Source: Caulobacterales bacterium RIFCSPHIGHO2_01_FULL_70_19 (GTDB taxonomy: Bacteria > Pseudomonadota > Alphaproteobacteria > Caulobacterales > Caulobacteraceae). From it: DNA of 64,000 nucleotides. Location of the stretch: the NCBI GenBank assembly GCA_001794825.1, contig MGLK01000019.1, forward strand, positions 53,922 to 117,921, read 5' to 3'. Below, piece after piece: positions 30,056-39,622 of this stretch. How positions within the stretch are numbered: position 1 is the stretch's first letter; every line of letters starts with the position of its first letter. The position numbers and the translations under genes are program-made. Below the pieces are notes generated by a model that searched no databases, was not told the DNA's origin, and was given only the letters and a program-made list of their open reading frames with translations.

Positions 30056-31555
30056 TCAGTCCACCCAGTCCCGCTTCAGCGTGCGCGAGGCGCCGATCAG
30101 CAGGATCGAGGCCAGGATGTAGAAGCCCATGCCGGTGTAGATGGCCCAGCGCAGGCTCTCGTCGCCGAAGCGCGGGGCCAGCAGGTCGCTCATCCAGCCG
30201 AAGTAGTAGAAGCCGACGGCGATGCCGAGCAGGTTGTTGATCAGCAGGAACAGGGCCGAGGCGGTGGAGCGCATCGGCGCCGGCACGAGGTGCTGGACCG
30301 CCGCGGTCACCGGCCCCAGCCAGGCCAGATTCAGCCCGGTCGGGATCAGGAAGATCAGGAAGGCCAGGGTCAGCGCCTGGACGTGGGTGCCGCCGCCCGG
30401 CAGCACCTGGGCGATCAGCCAGTCGGAATTCATCGCGGCGATGAACAGGGGCGCGGAGATCAGGAAGGCGATCGCCGGGGTGAGCGGATAGGCGCCCTTG
30501 CCCCGCTTCGCCAGCTTGTCCGCGATGGCGCCGCCCAGCCAGATGCCGGCCACGCCGCCGATCAGGACGATGCCGGCGTAGTACCAGCTGATCTGCGACA
30601 AGGTCAGGTCGAAGCTGCGGATGAAGAAGGTCGGCAGCCAGCCGGCGACGCCGTAGCCGCAGACCGAGGACGAGGCGGCCCCGAGGGCCAGCAGCCAGAA
30701 GCTCTTCTTGGGCAGCACCGCCGAGGCCGTGGTCCGCGCGATCAGCAGCGAGACGCCGATGACGAGCGCCAGCAGCGCGCCGAAGCCGAGGACCCGCGCA
30801 TCGCCGAAGGCGAGGCCGGCGAACTGGTTGAGCGCGGCCAGCGCTGCGGCGATCGCGGCGACCCCGAACATGACGTTGGCGGCCAGGCGTCCGACCCCGG
30901 CGTCGCCGGCGGCGGGCGCCGCGGCGGGCGCCGTTTCGGCGGGCGGCGCCACGTCGGTCGCGCCGCGCTTCGGATCCCGGATCGTGAACAGCAGCAGCGG
31001 GGCCAGCACGACCCCGGCGAGGCCGACGACGATGAACGAGGTGCGCCAGCCGTAGGCGACGGCCAGCAGCCCGCCGACCAGGGTCCCGGCCGCCATGCCC
31101 AGCGGAATGCCGAAGGCGAAGGCCGCCAGCGCCCGCGCCCTCTGGTGCGGCGGGAAATAGTCGGCGATCAGCGAATAGGCCGGGGCGACGCCGCCCGACT
31201 CGCCCACGCCGACCCCCATGCGGAACAGGAACAGCTGGGTGAAGTTCTGCGCCGTGCCGCACAGGGCAGTGAAGCCGGACCAGACGGCCAGGGCCCCCGT
31301 CATGATCCATACCCGGCTGAACCGGTCCGCCATCCAGGCCAGCGGAATGGCCAGCGTGGAATAGACCGAAGCGAAGGCGATGCCGCCCAGGAGGCCGAAC
31401 TCGGTGTCGGTCAGGCCGAAGTCCTCGATCAGCCGCGGCCCGAGGATGCCGATGATCTGTCGGTCGAGGAAGTTGAGCATGTAGACCAGCACCAGCACCG
31501 CCAGCACGTAGAAGCGGTATCCCGGGCGGGCCGGGGCGACGGCGTCCGTGGTCAT
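30056..31555 (-). CDS. MFS transporter, spinster-like
   Basis: A 499-residue inner-membrane transporter with 12 predicted helices and a long Ala/Pro-rich cytoplasmic loop at about 220-240. The start YVLAVLVLVYMLNFLDRQIIGIL, the MADRFSR motif after helix 2 and GVGVGESGGVAPAYSLIADYFPP are typical of the spinster-like sugar/lipid/aromatic acid group. It lies 119 bases after a TonB-dependent receptor in the same direction, with a terminator between. A shared uptake job (outer plus inner membrane) is plausible; the substrate is unknown. Confidence 0.88.
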   Translation of the reverse strand: MTTDAVAPARPGYRFYVLAVLVLVYMLNFLDRQIIGILGPRLIEDFGLTDTEFGLLGGIAFASVYSTLAIPLAWMADRFSRVWIMTGALAVWSGFTALCGTAQNFTQLFLFRMGVGVGESGGVAPAYSLIADYFPPHQRARALAAFAFGIPLGMAAGTLVGGLLAVAYGWRTSFIVVGLAGVVLAPLLLFTIRDPKRGATDVAPPAETAPAAAPAAGDAGVGRLAANVMFGVAAIAAALAALNQFAGLAFGDARVLGFGALLALVIGVSLLIARTTASAVLPKKSFWLLALGAASSSVCGYGVAGWLPTFFIRSFDLTLSQISWYYAGIVLIGGVAGIWLGGAIADKLAKRGKGAYPLTPAIAFLISAPLFIAAMNSDWLIAQVLPGGGTHVQALTLAFLIFLIPTGLNLAWLGPVTAAVQHLVPAPMRSTASALFLLINNLLGIAVGFYYFGWMSDLLAPRFGDESLRWAIYTGMGFYILASILLIGASRTLKRDWVD

Positions 31556-31610
31556 GGCTTTCCCTCCGACAAGGTTCGAACCCTAGCGGCGCCGGACCGG
31601 CGCGCCACAA

Positions 31611-31646
31611 GAAAAAATGGGCGGCGGCTCGTCAGAACCGCCGCCC
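31611..31646 (-). terminator. Rho-independent terminator after the TonB receptor
   Basis: A 9-base GC stem (31619-31627 with 31638-31646, GGGCGGCGG type) and a 10-base loop. On the minus strand it is followed by ATTTTTTC. It ends the receptor transcript before the MFS gene. Confidence 0.8.
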
Positions 31647-31674
31647 GGATCAGAAGCGATCAGGCTTCAGGAGA

Positions 31675-33906
31675 TCAGAACTTGACGCCCACCCGCGCCG
31701 TGAAGGTGCGCGGCGCGCCGTAGAAGGCGGTGATCGAGTCGCCGGTCGCGGCGCCCGGGAAGTTGTAGCCGCCGGTCTTGTAACGCTCGTCCGACAGGTT
31801 CTTGCCGTGGAGGCCGACGGTCCAGCGGTCGCTCGCCGACGTCCAGACGACGCTGGCGTCGTACATCCAGTAGGCTTCCTGGTCGAGCAGCGGGGCCGGC
31901 GTCTCGAACTGCTGATAGTCGCCGCGATAGGCCGCCGACGGCGTGAAGGCGATCTCGCTGCCGTCCGCGAACCAGTGCGTCCAGGTGGCGCTGATGGCGC
32001 CGGTCCATTCGGGCGTGTTCTGGAAGTCGCGCAGGTCCGAAACGTCGACGAAGCAGCCCGGCAGGGTCGGGCAGGTCGAGTTCAGCGGGCCGGTCGGGAT
32101 GTAGGCCAGGAACTCGTCGAACTGGGCGTCGATGTAGCTCAGCATGCCGTTGATGACGAGATTGTCGGTGGCGCGCAGCGAGCCTTCGAACTCCCAGCCG
32201 CGGATCGAGGACGAGCCGACGTTGTCGACCACGGAGGCGACGGTGGCGCCCGCCGGGTACTGGGTGGTGATCTGCTGGTCCTCGTACGAGGAGTCGAAGA
32301 TCGCCGTAGCGAAGCTCAGGCGGTCGAACAGGGTGCCCTTCAGGCCCAGTTCGATCGTCTCGACGGTCTCCGGGTCATAGCCCAGCACGGTGTCGGGATA
32401 GAGAACCGCGTCGCCGCGCATGTCGAAACCGCCCGACTTGAAGCCGCGTCCCCACGAGGCGTAGGTCGTGAAGTCCGGGCTGATCTCGTACGAGACGCTG
32501 ACCCGCGGCGTGAACTCCTCGAAGTCGCGCGTATCGGTGTAGTCCGTGCGCGGCGCGCCGAGCGCGATCGCCGCCGAGTTGCCGAACAGCGGGCTGCGGA
32601 TGCCGAGGTACTGCTGACGGAAGACCGTGCCGGTCTTCTCGTCGTGGGTCAGGCGGCCGCCGACCGAAACCGCCAGGGCGTCGGTGACGTCATAGGTGAA
32701 GTCGCCGAACACCGACCAGCTCTGCGTGTCGACGCTGCCGGACGTCAGGGTGGTCAGGTTGAAGTTGCCCACGACGGTGTCGAAGGCGCCCGAGGCGGTG
32801 GCGTCGAGGAAGTAGACGCCGGCCACGCCCGACCAGCGGTCGCCCTCGAAGAGCGCCTGGAATTCCTGGCTGAACTGGTCGTCGTCGTACATCGCGGGGA
32901 TGTCGAGGATCGGCGCGGCAAGGTTGTCGAAATCGATGTTGCCGCGGGTCGAACCGTCACGGTAGGCGGTGATCGACTTCAGGGTCAGCCAGTCGTTGAC
33001 CGTCCATTCGCCGGTGAGCGACACGCCGCGGGTCTCGACGTCGTTCTTGTCGCCGGCCCCGGCCATGGTGTCGTATTCGTTCTCCAGGATCGGAGCGAAC
33101 TCGCGGTGCCCGTGGCGGGCGTTGGAGCTGTCCTGCACCCAGTCGCCGGCGAGGCGGAAGAACAGGCTGTCGGTCGGGGTCCACTCGAAGCTGACCCGCG
33201 CCGCGGTGACGTCCTTGTTGTAGTGCTCGGTGCCGGTGTTCAGGTTCTCGCCGAAGCCGTCGCGCAGGTAGCGGGCCACGGCGGCCGAGACGCCGAAGTT
33301 GTCGTTGATCGGCCCCGAGATGCTGGCGATGGCGTCGAACTGGTCATAGCTGCCGTAGGCGCCCTGAAGCTCGATCTCCGGCTCGTCGCCGATCCGCCGG
33401 GTCACGTACTTGATCGCGCCGCCGATGGTGTTGCGGCCGTAGAGCGTTCCCTGCGGCCCGCGCAGCACCTCGATCCGTTCGACGTCGAACACGTCCAGCA
33501 CCGCCGCCTGGGGGCGGGCCACATAGACGTCGTCGATGTACAGGCCCACGCCGGGGTCGAAGCCCCACAGCGGGTCCTGCTGACCCACGCCGCGGATGAA
33601 GGAGATCAGCGTCGAGTTGGAGCCGCGGGCCGAGTTGAGGGTCAGGCTCGGCGTCGAGCGGGCGAGTTCGGTGATGTCCACCGTGCCGCGCGCTTCCAGC
33701 GTCTCGCCGGACACGGCGGTGACGGCCACCGGCACGTCCTGCAGGGCTTCCTCGCGGCGGCGGGCGGTGACGATGATCTCGCCCAGCTCGCTGGCCTGCG
33801 GGTCGGTCGCCTGCCCCGGCGAGGCGGCGTCCTGCGCGATGGCGACGCCCGAGAGCGCCCCCCAGGCGGCTCCGGCGAGCAAGGCGGTTTTCACGAGTCG
33901 GTTCAT
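31675..33906 (-). CDS. TonB-dependent outer-membrane receptor
   Basis: A 743-residue outer-membrane active transporter. There is a signal peptide at 1-25 (LVKTALLAGAAWGALSG, cleavage after AQ), a TonB box EIIVTA at 43-48, and a plug domain (VPVAVTAVSGETLEARG, LRGPQGTLYGRNTIGGAIKYVT). The 22-strand barrel ends in a terminal Phe (VGVKF). The GLYIDDVYVARP plug variant is common in Caulobacterales and sphingomonads, whose receptors take up complex organics rather than iron. A divergent TetR regulator and a downstream MFS transporter suggest a small catabolite-uptake locus. Confidence 0.93.
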   Translation of the reverse strand: MNRLVKTALLAGAAWGALSGVAIAQDAASPGQATDPQASELGEIIVTARRREEALQDVPVAVTAVSGETLEARGTVDITELARSTPSLTLNSARGSNSTLISFIRGVGQQDPLWGFDPGVGLYIDDVYVARPQAAVLDVFDVERIEVLRGPQGTLYGRNTIGGAIKYVTRRIGDEPEIELQGAYGSYDQFDAIASISGPINDNFGVSAAVARYLRDGFGENLNTGTEHYNKDVTAARVSFEWTPTDSLFFRLAGDWVQDSSNARHGHREFAPILENEYDTMAGAGDKNDVETRGVSLTGEWTVNDWLTLKSITAYRDGSTRGNIDFDNLAAPILDIPAMYDDDQFSQEFQALFEGDRWSGVAGVYFLDATASGAFDTVVGNFNLTTLTSGSVDTQSWSVFGDFTYDVTDALAVSVGGRLTHDEKTGTVFRQQYLGIRSPLFGNSAAIALGAPRTDYTDTRDFEEFTPRVSVSYEISPDFTTYASWGRGFKSGGFDMRGDAVLYPDTVLGYDPETVETIELGLKGTLFDRLSFATAIFDSSYEDQQITTQYPAGATVASVVDNVGSSSIRGWEFEGSLRATDNLVINGMLSYIDAQFDEFLAYIPTGPLNSTCPTLPGCFVDVSDLRDFQNTPEWTGAISATWTHWFADGSEIAFTPSAAYRGDYQQFETPAPLLDQEAYWMYDASVVWTSASDRWTVGLHGKNLSDERYKTGGYNFPGAATGDSITAFYGAPRTFTARVGVKF

Positions 33907-34081
33907 GGCGGCCCCAATCCTGATGTTTCCGGTGAGACGCTTTTATTCAGCGTTCAATGATTTTCTCGGACGGTAATCGTTTTCCGCCGGCTGTCAAACG
34001 GCGGAGCTTGTCCGGGCGTCGGCGGACGGCCGATCTGTGGCGCCGTTGCACAGGCGGGGCGGACCGGCCTAGCGTCGCCGG

Positions 34082-34819
34082 ATGACCCGTCTCGACGCCC
34101 CCGCCCCCGCCGCCGACGCCCGCCCGGCCCGACGCGGCCGTCCGCCGAAGGCCAAGGCCGCCGGCGCGGCGGACACGCGCGAGTCCATCCTCGACGCGGC
34201 CGAGGACCTGTTCTCGAAGCACGGCTTCTACGGCGTCACCATCCGTGAGGTGGCCCGCGAGGCCGGCGTCGATACGGCCCTGGTGCACTACTATTTCGGC
34301 GCCAAGCGCGACCTGTTCGACGCGGTCTTCCTGCGTCGCGCCGAGGTCTGGAACAACGAGCGGGTCGAGGCCATCAACCGCTACGCCCGCGAGGCGGGCC
34401 CCGGCGGCATGACCCTGGAGGGCCTGTTCGAGGCCTTCCTGCGCCCGCCGTTCCAGTGGTCGCTCAAGGGCGGGCCGGGCTGGAAGCACTACGCCGCCCT
34501 GGTGGCCCAGACCAACGCCAACCCCGCCTTCGGCGGCGAGACCATGGCCCGCTACTTCGACCCCGCCATCCGGCGGCTGATCGAGCTGATCAAGCAGATC
34601 CTGCCGGAGGCGCGCGAGGTCGACCTGTACTGGGCCTACCACAACCTGTCGGGCGCCCTCACCCTGACGCTGGGCGAAACCGGCCGGCTGGACCGCCTGT
34701 CGGGCGGACTCTGCCGCTCCGGCGACCTGGAAAGCGCCTGCGACTACATGGTGCGCTTCGCCGCCGCCGGCTTCCGCGCGGTGTGCGGGCCCGGGGCGGC
34801 CGGGCGTCCGCCGGCATGA
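34082..34819 (+). CDS. TetR-family transcriptional regulator
   Basis: A 245-residue repressor-type protein with a basic Ala/Pro-rich leader (about 1-35), then the TetR helix-turn-helix (ESILDAAEDLFSKHGFYGVTI, REVAREAGVDTALVHYYF, about 38-85) and an all-alpha ligand domain. It is divergent from the TonB receptor with a 175-base gap, the usual place for its operator. It probably controls the receptor and MFS genes in response to the imported compound. The ligand is unknown. Confidence 0.9.
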   Translation: MTRLDAPAPAADARPARRGRPPKAKAAGAADTRESILDAAEDLFSKHGFYGVTIREVAREAGVDTALVHYYFGAKRDLFDAVFLRRAEVWNNERVEAINRYAREAGPGGMTLEGLFEAFLRPPFQWSLKGGPGWKHYAALVAQTNANPAFGGETMARYFDPAIRRLIELIKQILPEAREVDLYWAYHNLSGALTLTLGETGRLDRLSGGLCRSGDLESACDYMVRFAAAGFRAVCGPGAAGRPPA

Positions 34820-34938
34820 GCGAGGCCGGCCGCGAAGGGAGTCGATCCGGCCGACCCTCGACCTGGCGCTTGTGCGCGCGTGTTCATGGCCCGGACCGGG
34901 GAGCCGCGCCCGGGGCGGGGCCCAGGCGCCAGGCGGCC

Positions 34939-35397
34939 TCAGGGTCGTAGAGCGCGAAAGCGCGCGGCCGCCGCTCCGAAGGCGAACGCCGCCATCGCCC
35001 CCGCCAGTCCGACCGCCGCCGCAAGGGCCGCCTCGGCGTAGGCAGGGGCCGTGACGGCGAAGCGGACGGGTCCCACCGCGTTCAGGGTCATCCGGATCAT
35101 CAGGAGACCGTAGGCTCCGGCCAGCAGCCCCAGCAAGGCGGAGCTCCAGCCCGCGGCCGCGAGCAGGCCGCCGATCCCGCGGCTCCGTCCGGAGAGGCCG
35201 GCCACGCCGAGGCCCGTGATCGGCAGCCAGAGCAGGATGCAGATCATCATCGCGAGCTTGAGCAGGATATCGGCCTCGAGGAACAGCATTCCCGGCCCGT
35301 AGCCGGCCATGTAGGTGGTCAGCAGCCAGGCGCAGGCGCCGGCCGCGACCAGGAACCCCGCCGTGGCGGCGACCAGCGCGAGCGCGTGCAGCTTCAT
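34939..35397 (-). CDS. Integral membrane protein of unknown function
   Basis: A 152-residue protein with four predicted membrane helices (about 5-28, 40-68, 75-100 and 115-145) and almost no soluble part. Residues such as WLPITGLGVAGLSGRSRG lie in the loop between helices 2 and 3. I do not recognise the family. It stands 49 bases upstream of regA in the same direction, so it may be cotranscribed with it. Confidence 0.6.
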   Translation of the reverse strand: MKLHALALVAATAGFLVAAGACAWLLTTYMAGYGPGMLFLEADILLKLAMMICILLWLPITGLGVAGLSGRSRGIGGLLAAAGWSSALLGLLAGAYGLLMIRMTLNAVGPVRFAVTAPAYAEAALAAAVGLAGAMAAFAFGAAAARFRALRP

Positions 35398-35446
35398 CTC
35401 CGTCCTCCCTCCGCGACGCTGCGGATCGGGGCGGGCTGCGTCAACC

Positions 35447-36001
35447 CTAGCGCGGCGCGCGTTTGGCGAGGATGCGCTGCAGGGTGCGGCGGTGCATACC
35501 CAGCCGACGCGCAGTCTCCGAGACGTTGTGGTCGCACAGTTCGTAGACCCGCTGGATGTGCTCCCAGCGCACCCGGTCGGCGCTCATCGGATTGGCGGGC
35601 GGCTCCGGCGCCTCGCCGGTGGCCAGCAGGGCCTTGACCACGTCGTCGGCGTCGGCCGGCTTCTGCAGGTAGTCGACCGCGCCGGCCTTGACCGCCGCCA
35701 CAGCCGTGGCGATGGCCCCGTAGCCGGTGAGCATGACGATGCGGGCGTCCTCGCGGCGGTCGCGGATCGCCTCGACGACCTTGAGGCCGTTGCCGTCCTC
35801 CAGCCGCATGTCCAGCACGGCGAAGGCCGGGGCCGAGGTCCTCAGCGCCTCGTTCGCCTCCGCAACGGAGGCGGCGGTGGTGACCTGGAATCCCCGGCTC
35901 TCCAGCGCGCGGCCCATGCGGGTGCGCAGGGCGTTGTCGTCGTCGAGCAGCAGGAGGGTCTTGTCCTCCAGGGCGGCGATCCGGGCTTCGGTGTCGGTCA
36001 T
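35447..36001 (-). CDS. regA: Redox response regulator RegA/ActR
   Basis: A 184-residue response regulator: a receiver domain with phospho-acceptor Asp64 (FAVLDMRLEDGNG), a Pro linker (PEPPANPMSADRVRWEHI) and a Fis-type helix-turn-helix at about 157-177 (HNVSETARRLGMHRRTLQ). This compact layout and the nearly invariant C-terminal helix are diagnostic of RegA/ActR/PrrA. In alphaproteobacteria it controls respiration, carbon or nitrogen fixation and other redox-linked genes. It lies 42 bases after regB. Confidence 0.94.
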   Translation of the reverse strand: MTDTEARIAALEDKTLLLLDDDNALRTRMGRALESRGFQVTTAASVAEANEALRTSAPAFAVLDMRLEDGNGLKVVEAIRDRREDARIVMLTGYGAIATAVAAVKAGAVDYLQKPADADDVVKALLATGEAPEPPANPMSADRVRWEHIQRVYELCDHNVSETARRLGMHRRTLQRILAKRAPR

Positions 36002-36043
36002 ATCGTTCTCCGTACGCTCAAGTCGGCAACCACGGGCCGGGCG

Positions 36044-37555
36044 TCAAGGTTCAGTACGCAGAGGCGTGGCCGTTGGACCGGGAACCTCCAGCGCCGGCCG
36101 CGGCCACCGCACCGCCACCCGCGCCCCCTTCGGCTGTCCGCGGCCGCCGTCGCCGGCGCCGACGGAAACGCGGCCGCCGGTGCGCTCCAGCAGGGTCCGG
36201 GCGATGAAGAAGCCCAGCCCCATGCCGCCCTGGCTCGGCGCGATGGCCGCCGGCTCGGGCGCCGGCGCGGCCTTGCGGCCCTTGCGACCGGGCGCGGCGG
36301 CGGCGGCGGCCACCGAGGCGGCGATCTGGGCGGCCAGCGCGCGGCGCGCCTTGCCCTGCGGCCGGCTGGTCACATAGGGCTCGCCCAGCCGGGGCAGGAT
36401 GTCGGCCGGGAAGCCGGGGCCGTCGTCGACCACCTCGATCTCGATGAAGCCCGCGTCCACCAGCCCGCGCACCCGCACCTGGCTGTTGGCGAAGTCGGCG
36501 GCGTTCTCGACCAGGGTGGACAGGCCGTGGATCACCTCCGGCAGCCGCCGCACGCGCGGCTCGGGCGCCCCCGAGGCGGTGCGCACCGACACCTCGAAGT
36601 CGAGATCGAACCCGCGATGCGGCTCGACCACCTCCTCCAGCAGAGCCTTCAGCCCGACTTCGGCGAAGGCGATGCCGCCTTCGTCCGGCTGCTGCGACAG
36701 GCGCTTGAGGATGTCCCTGCAACGCTCGGCCTGCTGCAGGATCAGGGCCGCGTCCTCGGCGGCGCGGCCGTCGCGGGCGGATTCGCGCAACAGCTCGCGC
36801 GCCACCACCTGGATGGTCGCCAGCGGCGTGCCCAGCTCGTGCGCCGCCGCCGCCGCCAGCCCGCCCAGGGCCGCCATGCGCTGCTCGCGCTGCAGCACGT
36901 CCTGGGTGGTGGCCAGGGCCAGCTCCAGCTTCTCGGCGTCGGCCGCGACCCGCCAGGCGTAGGCCGAGGTGAAGACCACGCCGGTGGTCAGGGCCAGGCC
37001 GGCCCCGAAGCGGTACAGCGGCGGCAGGTCGATCTCGGTCCCCGACTGCCACGGCAGCGGCAGGGCGAAGAAGAACAGGGCGACGGTCGCCGCCAGCACC
37101 AGCAGTCCCATCAGCACGGCCTGCCGCGCCGGCAGCGACGCCGCCGCGACGGTCACCGGGGCGACCAGCAGGATGCAGAACGGGTTCTGCAGGCCGCCGG
37201 TCAGGGCCAGCAGCACCGACAGCTGCAGGATGTCGAAGCCGAGGTGGGCGGCGGTCAGCGCCCCGTCGGCCGTCGCCCCCTCGGTCCGGCGCAGGCGGGC
37301 GGTGGCGTTCAGGTTCATCGCCACGCTGGCGGCGACGGCGGCCAGACAGCCCCACAGCGGCAGGTCGAAGTGGAACCAGGCGGTTGCGATCAGGATGGTG
37401 GCGCTCTGACCGGCGATGGCCATCCAGCGCAGGATGACCAGGGTGCGCAGGCTCAGGCCGCGGCTGCGGCGGGGCAGGTTGCGCCAGCCGGCGAACCGCC
37501 CCCCTTCGGGCGGGTCCCCGACCTGCGGCGATGGATGATCTTCTGCGAGGCTCAC
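36044..37555 (-). CDS. regB: Redox sensor histidine kinase RegB/ActS
   Basis: A 503-residue kinase with six membrane helices in the N-terminal half. The quinone-sensing motif GGLQNPF is at 120-126, the H-box has His239 (AAAAHELGTPLATI), and HATPase boxes follow (VENAADFANS, DDGPGFP, GGMGLGFFIA). Cys279 (AERCRDIL) lies 40 residues after the phospho-His, the same spacing as His225 and redox-switch Cys265 of Rhodobacter RegB as I recall. So both redox inputs appear intact. It is divergent from a SenC/SCO gene, as in the classical regB-senC-regA loci. Confidence 0.94.
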   Translation of the reverse strand: MSLAEDHPSPQVGDPPEGGRFAGWRNLPRRSRGLSLRTLVILRWMAIAGQSATILIATAWFHFDLPLWGCLAAVAASVAMNLNATARLRRTEGATADGALTAAHLGFDILQLSVLLALTGGLQNPFCILLVAPVTVAAASLPARQAVLMGLLVLAATVALFFFALPLPWQSGTEIDLPPLYRFGAGLALTTGVVFTSAYAWRVAADAEKLELALATTQDVLQREQRMAALGGLAAAAAHELGTPLATIQVVARELLRESARDGRAAEDAALILQQAERCRDILKRLSQQPDEGGIAFAEVGLKALLEEVVEPHRGFDLDFEVSVRTASGAPEPRVRRLPEVIHGLSTLVENAADFANSQVRVRGLVDAGFIEIEVVDDGPGFPADILPRLGEPYVTSRPQGKARRALAAQIAASVAAAAAAPGRKGRKAAPAPEPAAIAPSQGGMGLGFFIARTLLERTGGRVSVGAGDGGRGQPKGARVAVRWPRPALEVPGPTATPLRTEP

Positions 37556-37608
37556 AGCTCTTCTATAGACGCGTTCGTCCGCAAGGGGACGTTTCCGAAA
37601 GAGCCGCG

Positions 37609-38244
37609 ATGCCGCGCCGTTCCATCCTGCTGTTCGCGGCCGCCTGCCTGGTGGTGGCGGCGGCGCTCGCGGTCGTCACCGTGATCGTGGTCCAGCGGGC
37701 CGACGACGGCCGGGCCGCCTACGGGACGGGCGCCGAGGTCGCCTCGACCGGACAGCCGCAGCTGGGCGGCCCGTTCCGGCTGGTCGACCAGGACGGCCGG
37801 ACGGTCGACCAGTCCCTGCTGGAAGGGAAGTGGTCGCTGGTCTTCTTCGGCTTCACTTATTGCCCCGACTACTGTCCCACGACCCTGACCATGCTGGAGG
37901 CGACGAAGCGGCGGCTGGGCGACCGCGCCGACGATCTGCAGATCGTCTTCATCACCGTCGATCCGGAACGGGACAGCCCGCAGGCGCTGAAGGACTATCT
38001 GTCGTCCGACGGTTTCCCCGAGGGGGTGATCGGCCTGACCGGGACGCCGCAGCAGATCGCCGACGTCGCCCGCGCCTACGGCGCGCCGTACGAGAAGGTC
38101 GGCGAGGGCGAGGGCTACACCATGAATCACGGGCTGACGATCTACCTGATGGGCCCGGACGGCCGCTTCCGCGCCCCCCTGGGCCACGATCTCGGGCCGG
38201 AACGCGCGGCGGGGGTGATCGAGCGGGTGATGGCGCGCGGCTGA
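37609..38244 (+). CDS. senC: SCO/SenC copper chaperone
   Basis: A 211-residue membrane-anchored thioredoxin-fold protein that delivers copper to cytochrome oxidase. It has an N-terminal membrane anchor (about 5-28), the Cu site CPDYC at Cys84/Cys88 (FFGFTYCPDYCPTTL) and the third ligand His173 (MNHGLTIYL). I start at the ATG at 37609, which gives MPRRS and the anchor; the longer frame runs into the regB promoter. Divergence from regB, 53 bases away, matches its regulatory link to aerobic respiration. Confidence 0.92.
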   Translation: MPRRSILLFAAACLVVAAALAVVTVIVVQRADDGRAAYGTGAEVASTGQPQLGGPFRLVDQDGRTVDQSLLEGKWSLVFFGFTYCPDYCPTTLTMLEATKRRLGDRADDLQIVFITVDPERDSPQALKDYLSSDGFPEGVIGLTGTPQQIADVARAYGAPYEKVGEGEGYTMNHGLTIYLMGPDGRFRAPLGHDLGPERAAGVIERVMARG

Positions 38245-38341
38245 GCGGCTTCACGTTCCGCTCATCGCCGATAATCCTTTTGCAGCGCGGCGCGTTCTAT
38301 GCTGCCTTGCCGCATAAGGCGGGGGCCGTTCCAGGACACGC

Positions 38342-39622
38342 ATGCTTTATACGCTTCACGAGCTCGCCTACGCCTCGGCGGCTCCCTTCCGGATCGGGGC
38401 GCAGCTGGCCCGCGACTTCTGGACCCATCCGTTCAATCCGGCGGCGGAGACGGCCCTGGGCCGCACCGCCTTCGCCTCGGCCGAGCTGTTCGAGAGCGTC
38501 ACCCGCCGCTACGGCAAGCCGGCCTGGGGGCTGGAGACCATCGAGATCGAGGGGCGCAAGGTCCGCACGACGGAGCAGGTCATCTGGTCCTCCCCGTGGT
38601 GCCGGCTGGTGCGCTTCGCCCGCCACCTGGGCGACCTGAAGCGGGCGGGCAAGCCGACCGTCGCGCCCGCCGTGCTGATCGTCGCGCCGCTGTCGGGCCA
38701 CTACGCCACCCTGCTGCGCGGCACGGTCGAGACCTTCCTGCAGGACCACGACGTCTACGTCACCGACTGGTCCAACGCCCGGCAGGTGCCGATGCTGGAG
38801 GGGCGCTTCGACTTCTCCGACTACATCGACCACGTCCGCACCATGCTGGCCCAGATCGGGCCGCGCGCGCACGTGGTCGGGGTCTGCCAGCCGGGGCCGC
38901 CGGTGCTGGCCGCCTGCGCCCTGATGGCCGAGGACGACGATCCGAACCGCCCGGCCTCGATGACCTTCATGGGCTCGCCGATCGACGCCCGCCTGTCGCC
39001 GACGGTGATCAACGGCCTGGCCGAGGAGAAGCCCTTCACCTGGTTCCGGTCGAACATGATCCACACCGTGCCGTGGCCCTATCCGGGGTTCGGACGGCGG
39101 GTCTATCCGGGCTTCGTGCAGCTCTACAGCTTCATGTCGATGAACGAGGAGCGCCACGTCGACGCCCACCACGAGTATTTCCAGCACCTCGTCAACGGCG
39201 ACGGAGACGGGGTCGAGAAGCACGAGGCCTTCTACAACGAATACCTCTCCGTGCTGGACCTGACCGAGGAGTTCTATCTCCAGACCATCGACATCGTCTT
39301 CCAGCAGCACCTGTTGCCGCGCGGGCTGCTGGAGCACCGCGGGCGACGCGTCGACCTGACGAAGGTCACGGACATCGGGCTCATGACGGTCGAGGGCGAG
39401 AAGGACGACATCTCCGGCGTCGGCCAGACCCAGGCGGCCCACACCCTGTGTTCGAACATTCCCGACGACCGGCGCGTGCTCTGGGTCCAGCCGGACGTGG
39501 GCCACTACGGCGTGTTCAACGGCCGCCGCTTCCGTGACGAGATCTATCCCCGCACGCGCGACTTCATCGCCCGCAACGAGGCCCTGAGTGTCCTACCGGA
39601 ACGGCCAGCGGCTGCCGCCTGA
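38342..39622 (+). CDS. phaZ: Intracellular polyhydroxyalkanoate depolymerase
   Basis: A 426-residue intracellular PHA depolymerase that mobilises stored polyhydroxybutyrate. It starts MLYTLHELAYASAAPFR, as family members do. The nucleophile is Cys182 in GVCQPG, in place of the usual lipase-box Ser; the Ralstonia enzyme uses Cys183 in the same way. Catalytic Asp is likely in GEKDDISGVGQT and His in VGHYGVFNGRRF. This implies the organism makes PHA, although no synthase lies in the window. It overlaps the next gene by 35 bases. Confidence 0.93.
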   Translation: MLYTLHELAYASAAPFRIGAQLARDFWTHPFNPAAETALGRTAFASAELFESVTRRYGKPAWGLETIEIEGRKVRTTEQVIWSSPWCRLVRFARHLGDLKRAGKPTVAPAVLIVAPLSGHYATLLRGTVETFLQDHDVYVTDWSNARQVPMLEGRFDFSDYIDHVRTMLAQIGPRAHVVGVCQPGPPVLAACALMAEDDDPNRPASMTFMGSPIDARLSPTVINGLAEEKPFTWFRSNMIHTVPWPYPGFGRRVYPGFVQLYSFMSMNEERHVDAHHEYFQHLVNGDGDGVEKHEAFYNEYLSVLDLTEEFYLQTIDIVFQQHLLPRGLLEHRGRRVDLTKVTDIGLMTVEGEKDDISGVGQTQAAHTLCSNIPDDRRVLWVQPDVGHYGVFNGRRFRDEIYPRTRDFIARNEALSVLPERPAAAA

